Assembly: GCA_944323155.1 (NCBI GenBank)
Contig: CALURL010000003.1
Location: 62,001-126,000 of the forward strand
Length of the DNA: 64,000 bases
Direction of reading: 5' to 3'
Source: Candidatus Gastranaerophilales bacterium
GTDB taxonomy: Bacteria > Cyanobacteriota > Vampirovibrionia > Gastranaerophilales > Gastranaerophilaceae
The notes under the pieces were generated by a model. That model saw only the letters and a list, made by a program, of their open reading frames with translations, did not search any database and was not told the DNA's origin. Below, piece after piece: positions 31,945-40,867 of the stretch. Each line of letters opens with the position of its first letter. The stretch's first letter is position 1. A program made the position numbers and the translations under genes.

Positions 31945-32838
31945 ATGGAAATCGTTTCTCAAAAAAAACTTGCAGCAGGATTATCAATAGCCTCTAACGG
32001 AATTATAATTATACTAAAATTTATAGCAGGAACTTTATCCGGAAGTATAAGTATTATATCAGAGGCAATCCATTCATTGAGCGATTTTCTGGCATCAATA
32101 CTGACTTTTTTTGCGGTAATGCGTTCATCTGAACCCGCCGATGATAATCATCCATTCGGACATGGAAAATATGAGGATATGTCAGGATTTATTGAAGGCG
32201 GATTAATAATTTTTGCAGCATTTTTCATAATTTATGAATCAATAAAAAAACTTGTTATAGGACACAGTTTGGAAGTTGAAACGACTTTAGGCATAGCAGT
32301 AATGTTTTTTGCAGTTGTAGCAAATTATCTTGTAAGTGCTTTTTTGTTTCACGTTGCAAAAAAATCTAATTCAGTATCATTATACGCAGATGCAGAACAT
32401 TTGAGAACTGATATTTATTCATCCCTTGGAGTTCTTGCAGGTTTAGTGTTGATAAAACTTACAGGAATTTATATTCTTGATCCTATAATAGCACTTCTTG
32501 TTGCCTTGATAATACTTAAAGCCGGTTATACAATTTCTAAAGAAACTCTGAATAACCTTCTTGACGGGTCTTTACCTTGTGAAGATTTAAAATCAATAGA
32601 GGAGATAATTCATTCTTACAAAACAGATTGCACTCTTGATTTTAAAAATCTCAGGGCACGCAGATGCGGGCCTTCTACGGACATTGAATTAACAATACTT
32701 TTCCCTAAAGACATGACAATAGAAAATTGTCATAACATTTGTGATGAGATAGAAGAATTAATCAGCAAAAAGCTCGGTCATGCTACCATTATGATACATG
32801 CTGAGCCTGAAACTTGCGAAAAATGTCAAAAGCGATAA
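31945..32838 (+). CDS. Cation diffusion facilitator (CDF) family metal exporter
   Basis: 297 residues. Six transmembrane helices, the metal-site HSLSDFLAS in helix 2 and DAEHLRTDIYSS in helix 5 (H-x-x-x-D), the NHPFGHGKYE loop, and a C-terminal cytosolic ferredoxin-like domain of about 85 residues ending in a Cys/His-containing tail (HAEPETCEKC). Exports Zn, Fe or Mn by proton antiport; specificity cannot be read. Confidence 0.88.
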   Translation: MEIVSQKKLAAGLSIASNGIIIILKFIAGTLSGSISIISEAIHSLSDFLASILTFFAVMRSSEPADDNHPFGHGKYEDMSGFIEGGLIIFAAFFIIYESIKKLVIGHSLEVETTLGIAVMFFAVVANYLVSAFLFHVAKKSNSVSLYADAEHLRTDIYSSLGVLAGLVLIKLTGIYILDPIIALLVALIILKAGYTISKETLNNLLDGSLPCEDLKSIEEIIHSYKTDCTLDFKNLRARRCGPSTDIELTILFPKDMTIENCHNICDEIEELISKKLGHATIMIHAEPETCEKCQKR

Positions 32839-32853
32839 TTTTTCAAAATTTAA

Positions 32854-35800
32854 TTATAATGCTAGATATCGCTTATAGTCATTAATAAGCTGTTTATATG
32901 AATTATATTGACCTGTTGATATATTTCTTCCTTCTGCTTTAATAGCATTAGCAAGATTTATATCAATTGTGCCTGCTTCTTTAATTAAAACATCGATGTC
33001 AGCACCGGTTATATAAGCTTCATGAGCAATCCATGGACATCCTTCAACAGCGCCTGGGAGTTCTCTTTGTGGAATACGTTTATATTTATCAGTAACAATT
33101 GCAAGTGCATCAATCATTTCTTCAGACACTGTTTCATCAAAATAGAATGTAAGTGGGTCATGACGTTTCAACCAGCTTTCCTCATCAGTATCAGTCTTAT
33201 AATAACCCTTGGTAAATTCTTTTCCTTTAAGTTGATGAATATTACCTGCTGCGTCTTTATATGAACCTGTTAACATCAATTCATCTATTTCGGCAAGCAT
33301 TTTCGGGTCTGCTTTAACTGCAAGCGAAATTCGATCTTTACCGATTCTTTTACAGCCATTATCTAGAGAATGCCAAATCCATCCATTTGTAGGATTGTAA
33401 AAAACATTTATACCTTTAACATTTGGATTATAATCTAAGAAATCATCAAAATTTCCTGTTATTGATTCTTCCATTGTATATTTACCAGACAATCGCAAAT
33501 CATCGTAATAAGTATAATTTGCAAGTTGCCTAAATCTTTCAACAGACAACGGTTCTGCCTCAAACATATTCTTCAATTCATTGTTTGAATATTGAGTAAA
33601 ACTTGAGGCTTGATTATAATCTACACCAGCTTTATATTGAGGCCGTTTAGAATTATCTATACTATTATCAGAAACTGTGCTTACTGTCTTAGAATGCTCG
33701 CCTGATACAGCATTAAGTTTTTGATACTTTTCATTTAATTGTTGTTGCAATCTTGTTTTATTGTCACAATCGGGTATTCTGTCAAGCCAAACTTGAGCTT
33801 TATTTAAATCTGCTGTAGTTCTTGCACGTCCAATATTGTTACCAATTTGAGCCATTGCCATTCTATCTTCAGAAGTAAGCTGGCGTGATGTCTCAATATC
33901 AGTATTATTTGATGAAGCAGGTTTACTATTCGGATCAGAAGGATCAAAATTCAACCACGGATCATCATCAGTTGTCATATCGTCGGCCAGATACCTACCT
34001 TCACCATATTTATCATAACGACGTGAATTGCTGTCATATAAATTGTTATAACGAGCTTTATCTTCTGGATTGCTAAGATCTAAAACTTCATCTTTTACTT
34101 TTCCTGTATTGTATTCATATCTATAGAATAATCTTCCACTGTCGCCCATTTGTCTGTCTCCGACAATATCAGAGTTTTCGGTTTGCAATTTGTTTTTACG
34201 GATTATGTAATCCAAATCCTTTGCAACCTGTTCCATATGTGCGTTATCTCTAGGATAAATTGTGAAGGCTTTACCTTGTTGAATGTCTCCATTTAAATAA
34301 GTTACATCATACATGCTATTCAATGTTTTCCACTCAATATCGTGGTCTCTTAAATAAGGAATAATAGCTTCAGACATATTTTGCCAATCTTGCTCGTCTA
34401 TAGAATACAAGTGCATTTTCCATGCGCCATGATGCATATCTTGAGGATTGTATCCTGCCCAACAACCATAGTTAGTTGTTCCATTGAATAAATCCTGTCT
34501 TTGTCTAATAAACTCAATATGTTCCGGAGTTGTTTGAGTACCCAGGTCATTATTAAAAAATTTAGCATCTTCTTTTGATTTTCTTGATATTGTTAGTTGA
34601 CGATTTGGGTTATAAACGTATTTATCCAATTCCGGTCTTGATTGACTTACACTTTTTGTGCTGTTTACGGATTCCGCGGAATTTGTTTCTAATGTATTCG
34701 ACTCTGTAGTTTTGCCCTTAACTTCTGCTTTAACATTATTTTCAAGTGCTGCTTGATTTACCAAATTATCGACATTTTCTACTTTTGCAGCGCGTTTTGC
34801 TTGCATATCAAATAATTGAGCTTCAAGTTTACTTGTATCTTTGCCAAAACGTTTTGCTCCTGCAATTTGTTGTTCCAATCGTCTTATTGAACCATCAAGA
34901 CTTTTAATTTCATCATTCAATTTTTGAATATCATCTTTTTGTAAAGGAGATTTCTTTTGTTCTTTTATAACGGCATTATTTTCTATTTTATGCATATCTG
35001 CATAATCCTTGTTAACCTGAGCTTGATGAATATCAAGTGCAGCTTGTTCTTCAGGTGTTGGAGCTTTATATTCAATTTCTTTTGAATAATTTTTCAAATC
35101 CTGCGGTGTCGGAACATCTTCCAATGCCTCATCAATCATTTTTCTTTGATTTGCATCCAGATGCTGTTGATTAATGTTTCTCGCAACTTCACCATCAGCA
35201 ATTACATCACGGCTATTTGCTATTTCGGTTTTCGGGGTTTGAAGATTTCCAGCCTCCAGTTCGGGAGTTTTAGAAATGTGTGCACTACCAGACTTACCAC
35301 GAAGTTTATTTACAACACCTTTAACCGCACCGGATTCAGCTGCAAAGCCCACTCCTGCCATGGCTGTATTAATTAAAGTTCCCTCAACGGTAACTTCCCC
35401 TGTCTGCATATATTCTGTTCCTGCACCTACAGCAACATCACCAGCCGCATTAATTGATGCTCGAGCAATTGTTGAGGCTGTATTTACTCCTTTTACGGCT
35501 GTAGTTGCAGCCTTTCCGATAACACCACCGGCTATAACAGAGGCACCATCAATTGCAGCATTTTTTGCAATATCACCAAGTTCACCTTCTTTAAGCCCGA
35601 CATTTGATGTTAATCTGTCAGAAGTATTAATTGTAGCACTAGCCGCCGCTGTTCCAACTGCTGCTGCACCCATTGCAACAAAACCAGTTCCACCTGTTGC
35701 AACACCAATTGCAATACCTGCTGCTACAGTTGCAGTGCCCTTAACTATTTCAGCACCGGCCTGCTGGGATGCATTATAATCCATTACACGTTTATGAATA

Positions 35801-37086
35801 TCATTTTTTGTGCCAAACGCTTTTTTATAATTTTCCTCAGTTGGGTTTGCCTCATAAGCAGCAACACTTTTCGGATTATAATCAACTCCGAATATTTCTT
35901 TAAATTTTGTATTGAATTGTGCTGCACCTTGAGATTGAGCCTGTTGTAATTCTTTCATCTGATTTTCATAAGTTTTCAAATCTTCTTCGACTTTTACAGC
36001 CCTATTATCAGAGTTCCATAAAACACTCATAGCATCTGCAGTTTTTCCGGCCCAGCCGTCTTCATCCTGCTGTTTTTGAAAAGCTTCTTTTGAATTTTTA
36101 AGTGTTTCATTCTGAGCCTTAAGTGCGGTGTATTCAGTTTCACGTCTTTCGTAGTAGTCTTTTTTAAGCATTGTACCGTCTGCCGCAAAATAGTATGTAT
36201 CACCGTTTTGCGCTGTATAAGAATACCTGCCGGAACCGTTTTCAGAAACTTTACGTTTATCAGCAGAAGCCTCTTTTGCTTCGTAATAGCTTTGTTTCAA
36301 TTCTGTTCCGTCTGCCGCGTAGTAGCGCGTTTCCCCGTTTTGTGTAATTGTATATCTGCCGGTTTCGCTTGTTGTCTTAAATCCCCAGTGTGACTGATCA
36401 ACTTCTGCATCTAAATCTGCTAGTTTAACTTCTCTGCCGTCTTTCAAAGTCACAGTATCAGGTAAAGTAATTTCAGAAGGAATGTTGGCAGCTTTCGGGT
36501 CTACATTATTTTGTGCTTTTAACTGCCTTACTATCTCCATTGTCTGTTTATGATCAGTAATTCCATATTTTGCCTGAACTATACCGTACCATGTATCTTT
36601 ATAATTGACTTTATACTGATAAGATTCCTTTTCTGCAGGGGTTTCTTCTTGCGGTTTAGGTGCAGAAATTACCTCTGGATTATCATCCTGTACAGACTGA
36701 ACTTGTTCTTCTAAGGGCTGTTCAACAGGAGTTTGTTTGACAGGAAATTGTTCCTTCGGAGCATTTAATTGTTGTAAATACATATCGTTTAAAGCGGCAT
36801 ATAAATTTTTTGCATCTGCTCTTCTATTACCAAACAGTTTTGAGCGTTTAACTTCTCTTTTTGAAAGAATTCCATCTTCGCCTGCCAGATTGAGTAAAAC
36901 ATCCTTTAGATTTTCTATTTCATTTTCATCAAGTTTTCCGTCTTTATCAGTATCAAATTTTTCAAAGATTGATTTATTTTTCTCATTTTTAGTAATACCT
37001 TCTTTTAAAGTATCTAAATCAATCTTTTCGCCTCGTCTGCCGAGTTTAAGTATATGGCTATAGTCGTTATTTTCTATATTGCTCAT
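32854..37086 (-). CDS. Large multidomain protein with EF-hand, LysM-like and putative phosphothreonine-lyase-like domains
   Basis: 1410 residues, no signal peptide. Residues 45-56 form an EF-hand loop (DTDKDGKLDENE). Residues about 156-210 resemble a LysM module. Two tandem 30-residue repeats occur at about 243-272 and 287-316 (GRYxxTQNGxTxYYAADGTxLK). Residues about 445-590 are Gly/Ala-rich with membrane character. Residues 720-775 are coiled coil. Residues about 822-1000 carry K890-x-H892, K920, GKAFTIYPRD (938-947), R978 and R985 seven apart, then YRYEY (989-992), the spacing seen in the SpvC/OspF phosphothreonine lyases and the N-terminal lyase domain of class III/IV lanthipeptide synthetases. 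Residues about 1150-1410 form another unrecognised domain. ATG follows AGGGGACTAT. The family assignment of the lyase region is inference from motif spacing and needs a profile search; no kinase or cyclase domain is visible. Confidence 0.6.
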   Translation of the reverse strand: MSNIENNDYSHILKLGRRGEKIDLDTLKEGITKNEKNKSIFEKFDTDKDGKLDENEIENLKDVLLNLAGEDGILSKREVKRSKLFGNRRADAKNLYAALNDMYLQQLNAPKEQFPVKQTPVEQPLEEQVQSVQDDNPEVISAPKPQEETPAEKESYQYKVNYKDTWYGIVQAKYGITDHKQTMEIVRQLKAQNNVDPKAANIPSEITLPDTVTLKDGREVKLADLDAEVDQSHWGFKTTSETGRYTITQNGETRYYAADGTELKQSYYEAKEASADKRKVSENGSGRYSYTAQNGDTYYFAADGTMLKKDYYERRETEYTALKAQNETLKNSKEAFQKQQDEDGWAGKTADAMSVLWNSDNRAVKVEEDLKTYENQMKELQQAQSQGAAQFNTKFKEIFGVDYNPKSVAAYEANPTEENYKKAFGTKNDIHKRVMDYNASQQAGAEIVKGTATVAAGIAIGVATGGTGFVAMGAAAVGTAAASATINTSDRLTSNVGLKEGELGDIAKNAAIDGASVIAGGVIGKAATTAVKGVNTASTIARASINAAGDVAVGAGTEYMQTGEVTVEGTLINTAMAGVGFAAESGAVKGVVNKLRGKSGSAHISKTPELEAGNLQTPKTEIANSRDVIADGEVARNINQQHLDANQRKMIDEALEDVPTPQDLKNYSKEIEYKAPTPEEQAALDIHQAQVNKDYADMHKIENNAVIKEQKKSPLQKDDIQKLNDEIKSLDGSIRRLEQQIAGAKRFGKDTSKLEAQLFDMQAKRAAKVENVDNLVNQAALENNVKAEVKGKTTESNTLETNSAESVNSTKSVSQSRPELDKYVYNPNRQLTISRKSKEDAKFFNNDLGTQTTPEHIEFIRQRQDLFNGTTNYGCWAGYNPQDMHHGAWKMHLYSIDEQDWQNMSEAIIPYLRDHDIEWKTLNSMYDVTYLNGDIQQGKAFTIYPRDNAHMEQVAKDLDYIIRKNKLQTENSDIVGDRQMGDSGRLFYRYEYNTGKVKDEVLDLSNPEDKARYNNLYDSNSRRYDKYGEGRYLADDMTTDDDPWLNFDPSDPNSKPASSNNTDIETSRQLTSEDRMAMAQIGNNIGRARTTADLNKAQVWLDRIPDCDNKTRLQQQLNEKYQKLNAVSGEHSKTVSTVSDNSIDNSKRPQYKAGVDYNQASSFTQYSNNELKNMFEAEPLSVERFRQLANYTYYDDLRLSGKYTMEESITGNFDDFLDYNPNVKGINVFYNPTNGWIWHSLDNGCKRIGKDRISLAVKADPKMLAEIDELMLTGSYKDAAGNIHQLKGKEFTKGYYKTDTDEESWLKRHDPLTFYFDETVSEEMIDALAIVTDKYKRIPQRELPGAVEGCPWIAHEAYITGADIDVLIKEAGTIDINLANAIKAEGRNISTGQYNSYKQLINDYKRYLAL

Positions 37087-37161
37087 ATAGTCCCCTGATT
37101 TACTGCTAAATTCACGTATTAGCAGACGGCCTATTCCTCAAAAAGCTTTACACTCCTGCTC

Positions 37162-37186
37162 CCTATCCTATCCTATCCTATCCTAT
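37162..37186 (-). repeat. Five-copy ATAGG pentanucleotide repeat at the 5' end of the 1410-aa gene
   Basis: Five perfect tandem copies (CCTAT on the plus strand). TATAAT at 37197-37192 (minus strand) is 5 bp before it, so the repeat begins close to the predicted transcription start and lies in the 100-base leader. A pentanucleotide tract of this purity is a candidate slipped-strand site. No convincing -35 box is visible. Confidence 0.75.
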
Positions 37187-37374
37187 GAGGCATTATATCT
37201 GCATTTCAGGCATTTTAAAATTTAGTTTTACAAATCTTAACATGTAATGTATTTCTGCACATTTTATTAAATATTGTTACATTTACTTTTAAATTAAGTG
37301 TTTTTTAAGTATGCTTGGCGTGTGTGTACTTAAACACAAATACTTAATGGCCGTTATGCGCCAAAGGAGAAAAA

Positions 37375-38016
37375 ATGTCTAAATTTAATCTTATGTCATA
37401 TATTATGCCGCCGGAAGACAAAATGTTTTTTACGATGTTTCAGGACAGCGCCGAAATTTGTAAAAAATCAGCAAAACTATATAATGAAGTTTTAGAGACA
37501 AAACTTACTGATGAAAAAAAAGAATGCGCTTTAAAATATAGAAAAAAAGGGAAACTTTCTTATAAAACCGTTCTCAAACAATTAAACAAAAGTTTTATTA
37601 CGCCGATTGAAAGAGAAGATATTCAATATATTGCAGTACAATTGAATAAAATAAACAAAAGAATCGTAAAAGCCTGTCTTAATCTCGAAGTATATCATGT
37701 AACAGAATATACCGAAGAAATGAAAGATCAGGCTTTAACTCTGGTTAACGCAACTGAACAGCTTGGAGAAATTATTAAAAAATTCAAAAAAGTAAGCGAT
37801 GTCAATGATATTACAAAATCAAACATTGCAATGAAAGAACTCGAAACACACGGCGATGAAGTTCATTTAAAAGCAATGAAAGAACTATTTTCAGGTAAAT
37901 TTGATGCTTTAGATGTAATAAAATTGCGCGATATGTACAAAGAAATCGAAAACGCTCTTGATGCATGCTTCAATGTATCAGATACAATTTTGAATGTAGT
38001 TTTGAAACAGTCTTAA
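37375..38016 (+). CDS. DUF47 family protein (PhoU-like phosphate transport regulator)
   Basis: 213 residues, all-helical, PhoU-like. Seen: FFTMFQDSAEICKKSAKLYNEV and ALDVIKLRDMYKEIENALDACFNVSDTI, the paired E/D-x-x-x-D metal-cluster segments of DUF47 proteins. These are always found next to low-affinity PiT phosphate transporters and probably regulate them. AAAGGAG upstream of the ATG. Forms an operon with the downstream PiT gene (27 bp gap). Confidence 0.85.
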   Translation: MSKFNLMSYIMPPEDKMFFTMFQDSAEICKKSAKLYNEVLETKLTDEKKECALKYRKKGKLSYKTVLKQLNKSFITPIEREDIQYIAVQLNKINKRIVKACLNLEVYHVTEYTEEMKDQALTLVNATEQLGEIIKKFKKVSDVNDITKSNIAMKELETHGDEVHLKAMKELFSGKFDALDVIKLRDMYKEIENALDACFNVSDTILNVVLKQS

Positions 38017-38043
38017 GCCGGAAATACAAGGGAAATAGTTTTT

Positions 38044-39066
38044 ATGAGCATAACAATTTTAATTTTAATAGCAGTTATAATAGTAGCTCTTGCATTCGAA
38101 TTTATAAACGGATTTCACGACTGTGCAAATGCTATTGCAACAGTAGTTTCAACAAAAGTTCTGTCCCCAAAACAGGCTGTACTTTTCGGAGCAAGCCTGG
38201 AATTTATAGGCGCATTAACAGGAACACATGTTGCAAAAACTATCGGAGCAGGTATTGTAAATTCTGATATGATTACATTAACTGTTATATTTTGTGCTCT
38301 TCTTGCTGCTGTTTTATGGAATTTATTTACCTGGTGGCTTGGACTTCCGTCAAGTTCTTCTCACGCGCTTATCGGAGGATTGCTAGGGGCAACCATTGTT
38401 AAGGCCGGCTTAAGCGCTGTTCACTTTACGACATTAATAGATAAAGTTATTATCCCGATGTTTACATCACCTGTATTGGGATTTTGTGTAGGATTTACTC
38501 TTATGCTTTTGATAGCGTGGTTCATTATACTTATTAAAGATCCTCCGCAAAAAGTTAACAAACAGTTTAGAAAATTACAACTTATATCATCAGGTCTTAT
38601 GGCGCTAAGCCACGGTTCAAATGATGCGCAGAAAACTATGGGTATAATTACACTTGCACTTTTAGCAGGCGGTGTACTTCACAAAAGCCCCACCGGTGAT
38701 TTTGAAATCCCGATTTATGTAATTATCGCCTGCGCATTAACAATGGCAGCAGGTACTATGAACGGCGGATGGAAAATTATTAAAACAATGGGACATAAAA
38801 TAATCAGGCTTAAGCCAATCCATGGATTTGCAGCAGAAACTTCAGCTGCTGGGTTAATTTTGACAGCCTCACATTTTGGAATTCCTTTAAGTACAACGCA
38901 TGTTATATCAACAGCAATTATGGGAGTAGGATCTACTTTCCATGCACATGCCGTTAAATGGCGGGTTGTCGGAAATATTGTTATCGCATGGGTTGTTACA
39001 ATTCCTGCGTGTATGATTTTGTCATCAATTATTTATTATTTTATCTATCATGTAATTGTAAAATAA
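38044..39066 (+). CDS. pitA: Inorganic phosphate transporter, PiT family
   Basis: 340 residues, about ten transmembrane helices with the inverted-repeat signature: FINGFHDCANAIATVVST in the first half and SHGSNDAQKTMGIITLAL in the second, both carrying the G-x-x-D/N-x-A-N-x-x-x-x/S-N-D-A-Q PiT motif. Symporter of phosphate (with cation or metal-phosphate) across the inner membrane. Paired with DUF47. The gene symbol is by family equivalence. Confidence 0.9.
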   Translation: MSITILILIAVIIVALAFEFINGFHDCANAIATVVSTKVLSPKQAVLFGASLEFIGALTGTHVAKTIGAGIVNSDMITLTVIFCALLAAVLWNLFTWWLGLPSSSSHALIGGLLGATIVKAGLSAVHFTTLIDKVIIPMFTSPVLGFCVGFTLMLLIAWFIILIKDPPQKVNKQFRKLQLISSGLMALSHGSNDAQKTMGIITLALLAGGVLHKSPTGDFEIPIYVIIACALTMAAGTMNGGWKIIKTMGHKIIRLKPIHGFAAETSAAGLILTASHFGIPLSTTHVISTAIMGVGSTFHAHAVKWRVVGNIVIAWVVTIPACMILSSIIYYFIYHVIVK

Positions 39067-39069
39067 TAA

Positions 39070-39756
39070 TTAATCAGCTTTTCTTAGATAAAACGGAGTT
39101 TCGTATTTCAACGGAACAAGTTTAGCTGAATTTATACTATCTTGAAGATGTTGTAAGAATTTTTTATTTTTAGCTTTGGTTTGTGCCGGCGATTTAATCA
39201 TTCCCCATAATTCGCCTCCGGAAACTTTTTTACCTTTCAAACCGCAATAGTCTTTAAAAAGCATAAGATAAGCTTCTACATAAGGCAATTGTTCTTCACG
39301 GGAGAGTTTATCAAGCTTTGACACTGTAATATTCGGGTCAAGGCCTTGAATATCAAGCTTTTTATCCAGAGCATTCTTAACGCAAGCCTTTAAGGATGTT
39401 GAATTAAACTGTATAAGTCCGTGATACTTTCCATCTTTACTTACAGTAGAAGGTTTAAGACGCGATTCATTATACATCAAACCTATCAAATCTTCCGGAT
39501 CACATTTTACTCTTTTAGAAATCTCTACAATTTTGTCAAAAAATTCTGGTGTAAAGCTGCTATCAACATTACTCCAGCTATCATAAAGCTCTTGAGCTTT
39601 TGTTTTTTTTAGTTTTGGAAAATCTAATTGTATAGCAGGTTCATACTTTTTTGTAAAAATATCAGAAAATTCCTCAAAATTCGAAGCTTTTACATCTGAA
39701 ATCTTGTAAGGAACTTTTGGCGAACTGATACTGTCATTCGAAATCTTTTCAAACAT
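39070..39756 (-). CDS. Lysozyme-like (SLT) transglycosylase domain protein
   Basis: 228 residues. The core about 80-160 has the goose-lysozyme/SLT pattern: catalytic Glu in IGLMYNESRLKPSTVSKDGKYHGLIQF followed by an N/Y motif. The N-terminal 70 residues are linker-like and no signal peptide is visible, so the protein may be released by a dedicated system or act in the cytosol on phage-like targets. Cleaves glycan strands if active. GAGGTACGGAT precedes ATG. Confidence 0.72.
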   Translation of the reverse strand: MFEKISNDSISSPKVPYKISDVKASNFEEFSDIFTKKYEPAIQLDFPKLKKTKAQELYDSWSNVDSSFTPEFFDKIVEISKRVKCDPEDLIGLMYNESRLKPSTVSKDGKYHGLIQFNSTSLKACVKNALDKKLDIQGLDPNITVSKLDKLSREEQLPYVEAYLMLFKDYCGLKGKKVSGGELWGMIKSPAQTKAKNKKFLQHLQDSINSAKLVPLKYETPFYLRKAD

Positions 39757-39852
39757 ATCCGTACCTCAACATATGAATAAGTATATATACGGAAAAAATT
39801 CCCAAAACTTTAATTTTTTAAACGTACTTGATACAATTTTTAATAAAATATT

Positions 39853-40779
39853 TTATAATAATATTTTTTTACCGAGTTTCTTAACAGTTTCAATATCTTC
39901 TTTCGGTGCTTTGCCGACAGTTGTAAGATAATTGCCGGTCATAATACCTTCAACACAAGTTAGTAAGGCTTTCTGTTGATTTTCTTCACTAAGGCGCATT
40001 CTGCCGCCACAAAAACGCAAAATTGATTTTGGATTTGCTATTTTAAAAACTGCAAGGGTTCGCAAAATATTTTCTTCATCAATTTTGTCGTAATAATTTT
40101 CAAAAGGAGTTTTGGGAATCGGCATCAGGATATTTATAGGAATTGAATCCGGCTGAATTTCAGCAAGTTCAAGCGCCATTTCAACACGCTGTTCAATACT
40201 TTCGCCCATTCCCAAAATTACTCCGCAGCACAATTCCATACCATATTTTTTCACTAAACGGCAGGTATTTAATCTATCTTCAAAACTGTGTGTTGTACAA
40301 ATTTCAGGGTAATACGAACGTGACGTGTTTATATTGTGATGAAAACGTTTCAAACCTGCTTTAGAAAGTTTTTTCGCCTGTTCTTCATTCAAAATACCAA
40401 TTGATGCGCAGCTTTTAATCCCTTTTATTTTGTTAACCTCATGTATCATCTCAAGCATTTTATCAAAATCGCTTTCATCTGGTGTCTTGCCGGATGTCAC
40501 AATCGCAAAACGTGAAGCCATATGGGATTTTGCATCAAGAGCTGATTTTTTAACTTCTTCAATATCAATAAGTGGAAATGTTTCTATATCCGTACAATAA
40601 TGTGAACTTTGAGCACAATACTTGCAGTCCTGCGAACATTTTCCATTACGCGCGTTTACAAGAGAACAAAATTCTACGCCGTCTGATAAATACTTTGAAG
40701 ATATTGAAAGTAATTCATCTAAATCCAAATTATATAATCTTAAAAGTTCATCTTTATCAATTTTTACATCAACTGCCAT
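39853..40779 (-). CDS. bioB: Biotin synthase
   Basis: 308 residues. Radical-SAM enzyme inserting sulfur into dethiobiotin. Seen: NGKCSQDCKYCAQS with the C-x3-C-x2-C [4Fe-4S] motif, the radical-SAM barrel glycine CGVILGMGES, INILMPIPKTPF, and the auxiliary [2Fe-2S] cluster region ILRFCGGRMR. No bioA/D/F neighbours here. Transcription starts at a promoter that shares a palindrome with the divergent gene at 40868. Confidence 0.93.
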   Translation of the reverse strand: MAVDVKIDKDELLRLYNLDLDELLSISSKYLSDGVEFCSLVNARNGKCSQDCKYCAQSSHYCTDIETFPLIDIEEVKKSALDAKSHMASRFAIVTSGKTPDESDFDKMLEMIHEVNKIKGIKSCASIGILNEEQAKKLSKAGLKRFHHNINTSRSYYPEICTTHSFEDRLNTCRLVKKYGMELCCGVILGMGESIEQRVEMALELAEIQPDSIPINILMPIPKTPFENYYDKIDEENILRTLAVFKIANPKSILRFCGGRMRLSEENQQKALLTCVEGIMTGNYLTTVGKAPKEDIETVKKLGKKILL

Positions 40780-40800
40780 AAATCCTCCGCAATGTATCCA

Positions 40801-40844
40801 ATACTACAACGCCGATTGACTAAAGTCAATTCATATGATAGAAT
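40801..40844. promoter_or_regulatory. Back-to-back divergent promoters sharing a palindromic -35
   Basis: ATTGACTAAAGTCAAT (40815-40830) is a perfect 16-bp palindrome. Read rightward, TTGACT (40816-40821) has TAGAAT at 40839-40844 after 17 bp. Read leftward, TTGACT (40829-40824) has TAGTAT at 40806-40801 after 17 bp. Both genes flanking it (bioB and the zinc-ribbon gene) therefore seem to fire from one shared core. Confidence 0.7.
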
Positions 40845-40867
40845 TTAAGCACAAATTGAGGTAAAAT

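Noticed and set aside
35276-35779. A 167-residue plus-strand frame inside the 1410-residue gene
   Set aside because: Pro/Ala/Thr-rich shadow opposite the glycine/alanine-rich segment of the real gene.
32854-37086. Lanthipeptide synthetase (LanKC) gene
   Set aside because: Only the lyase-like region is suggested; no kinase motifs or LanC cyclase zinc ligands and no precursor peptide gene are visible nearby.
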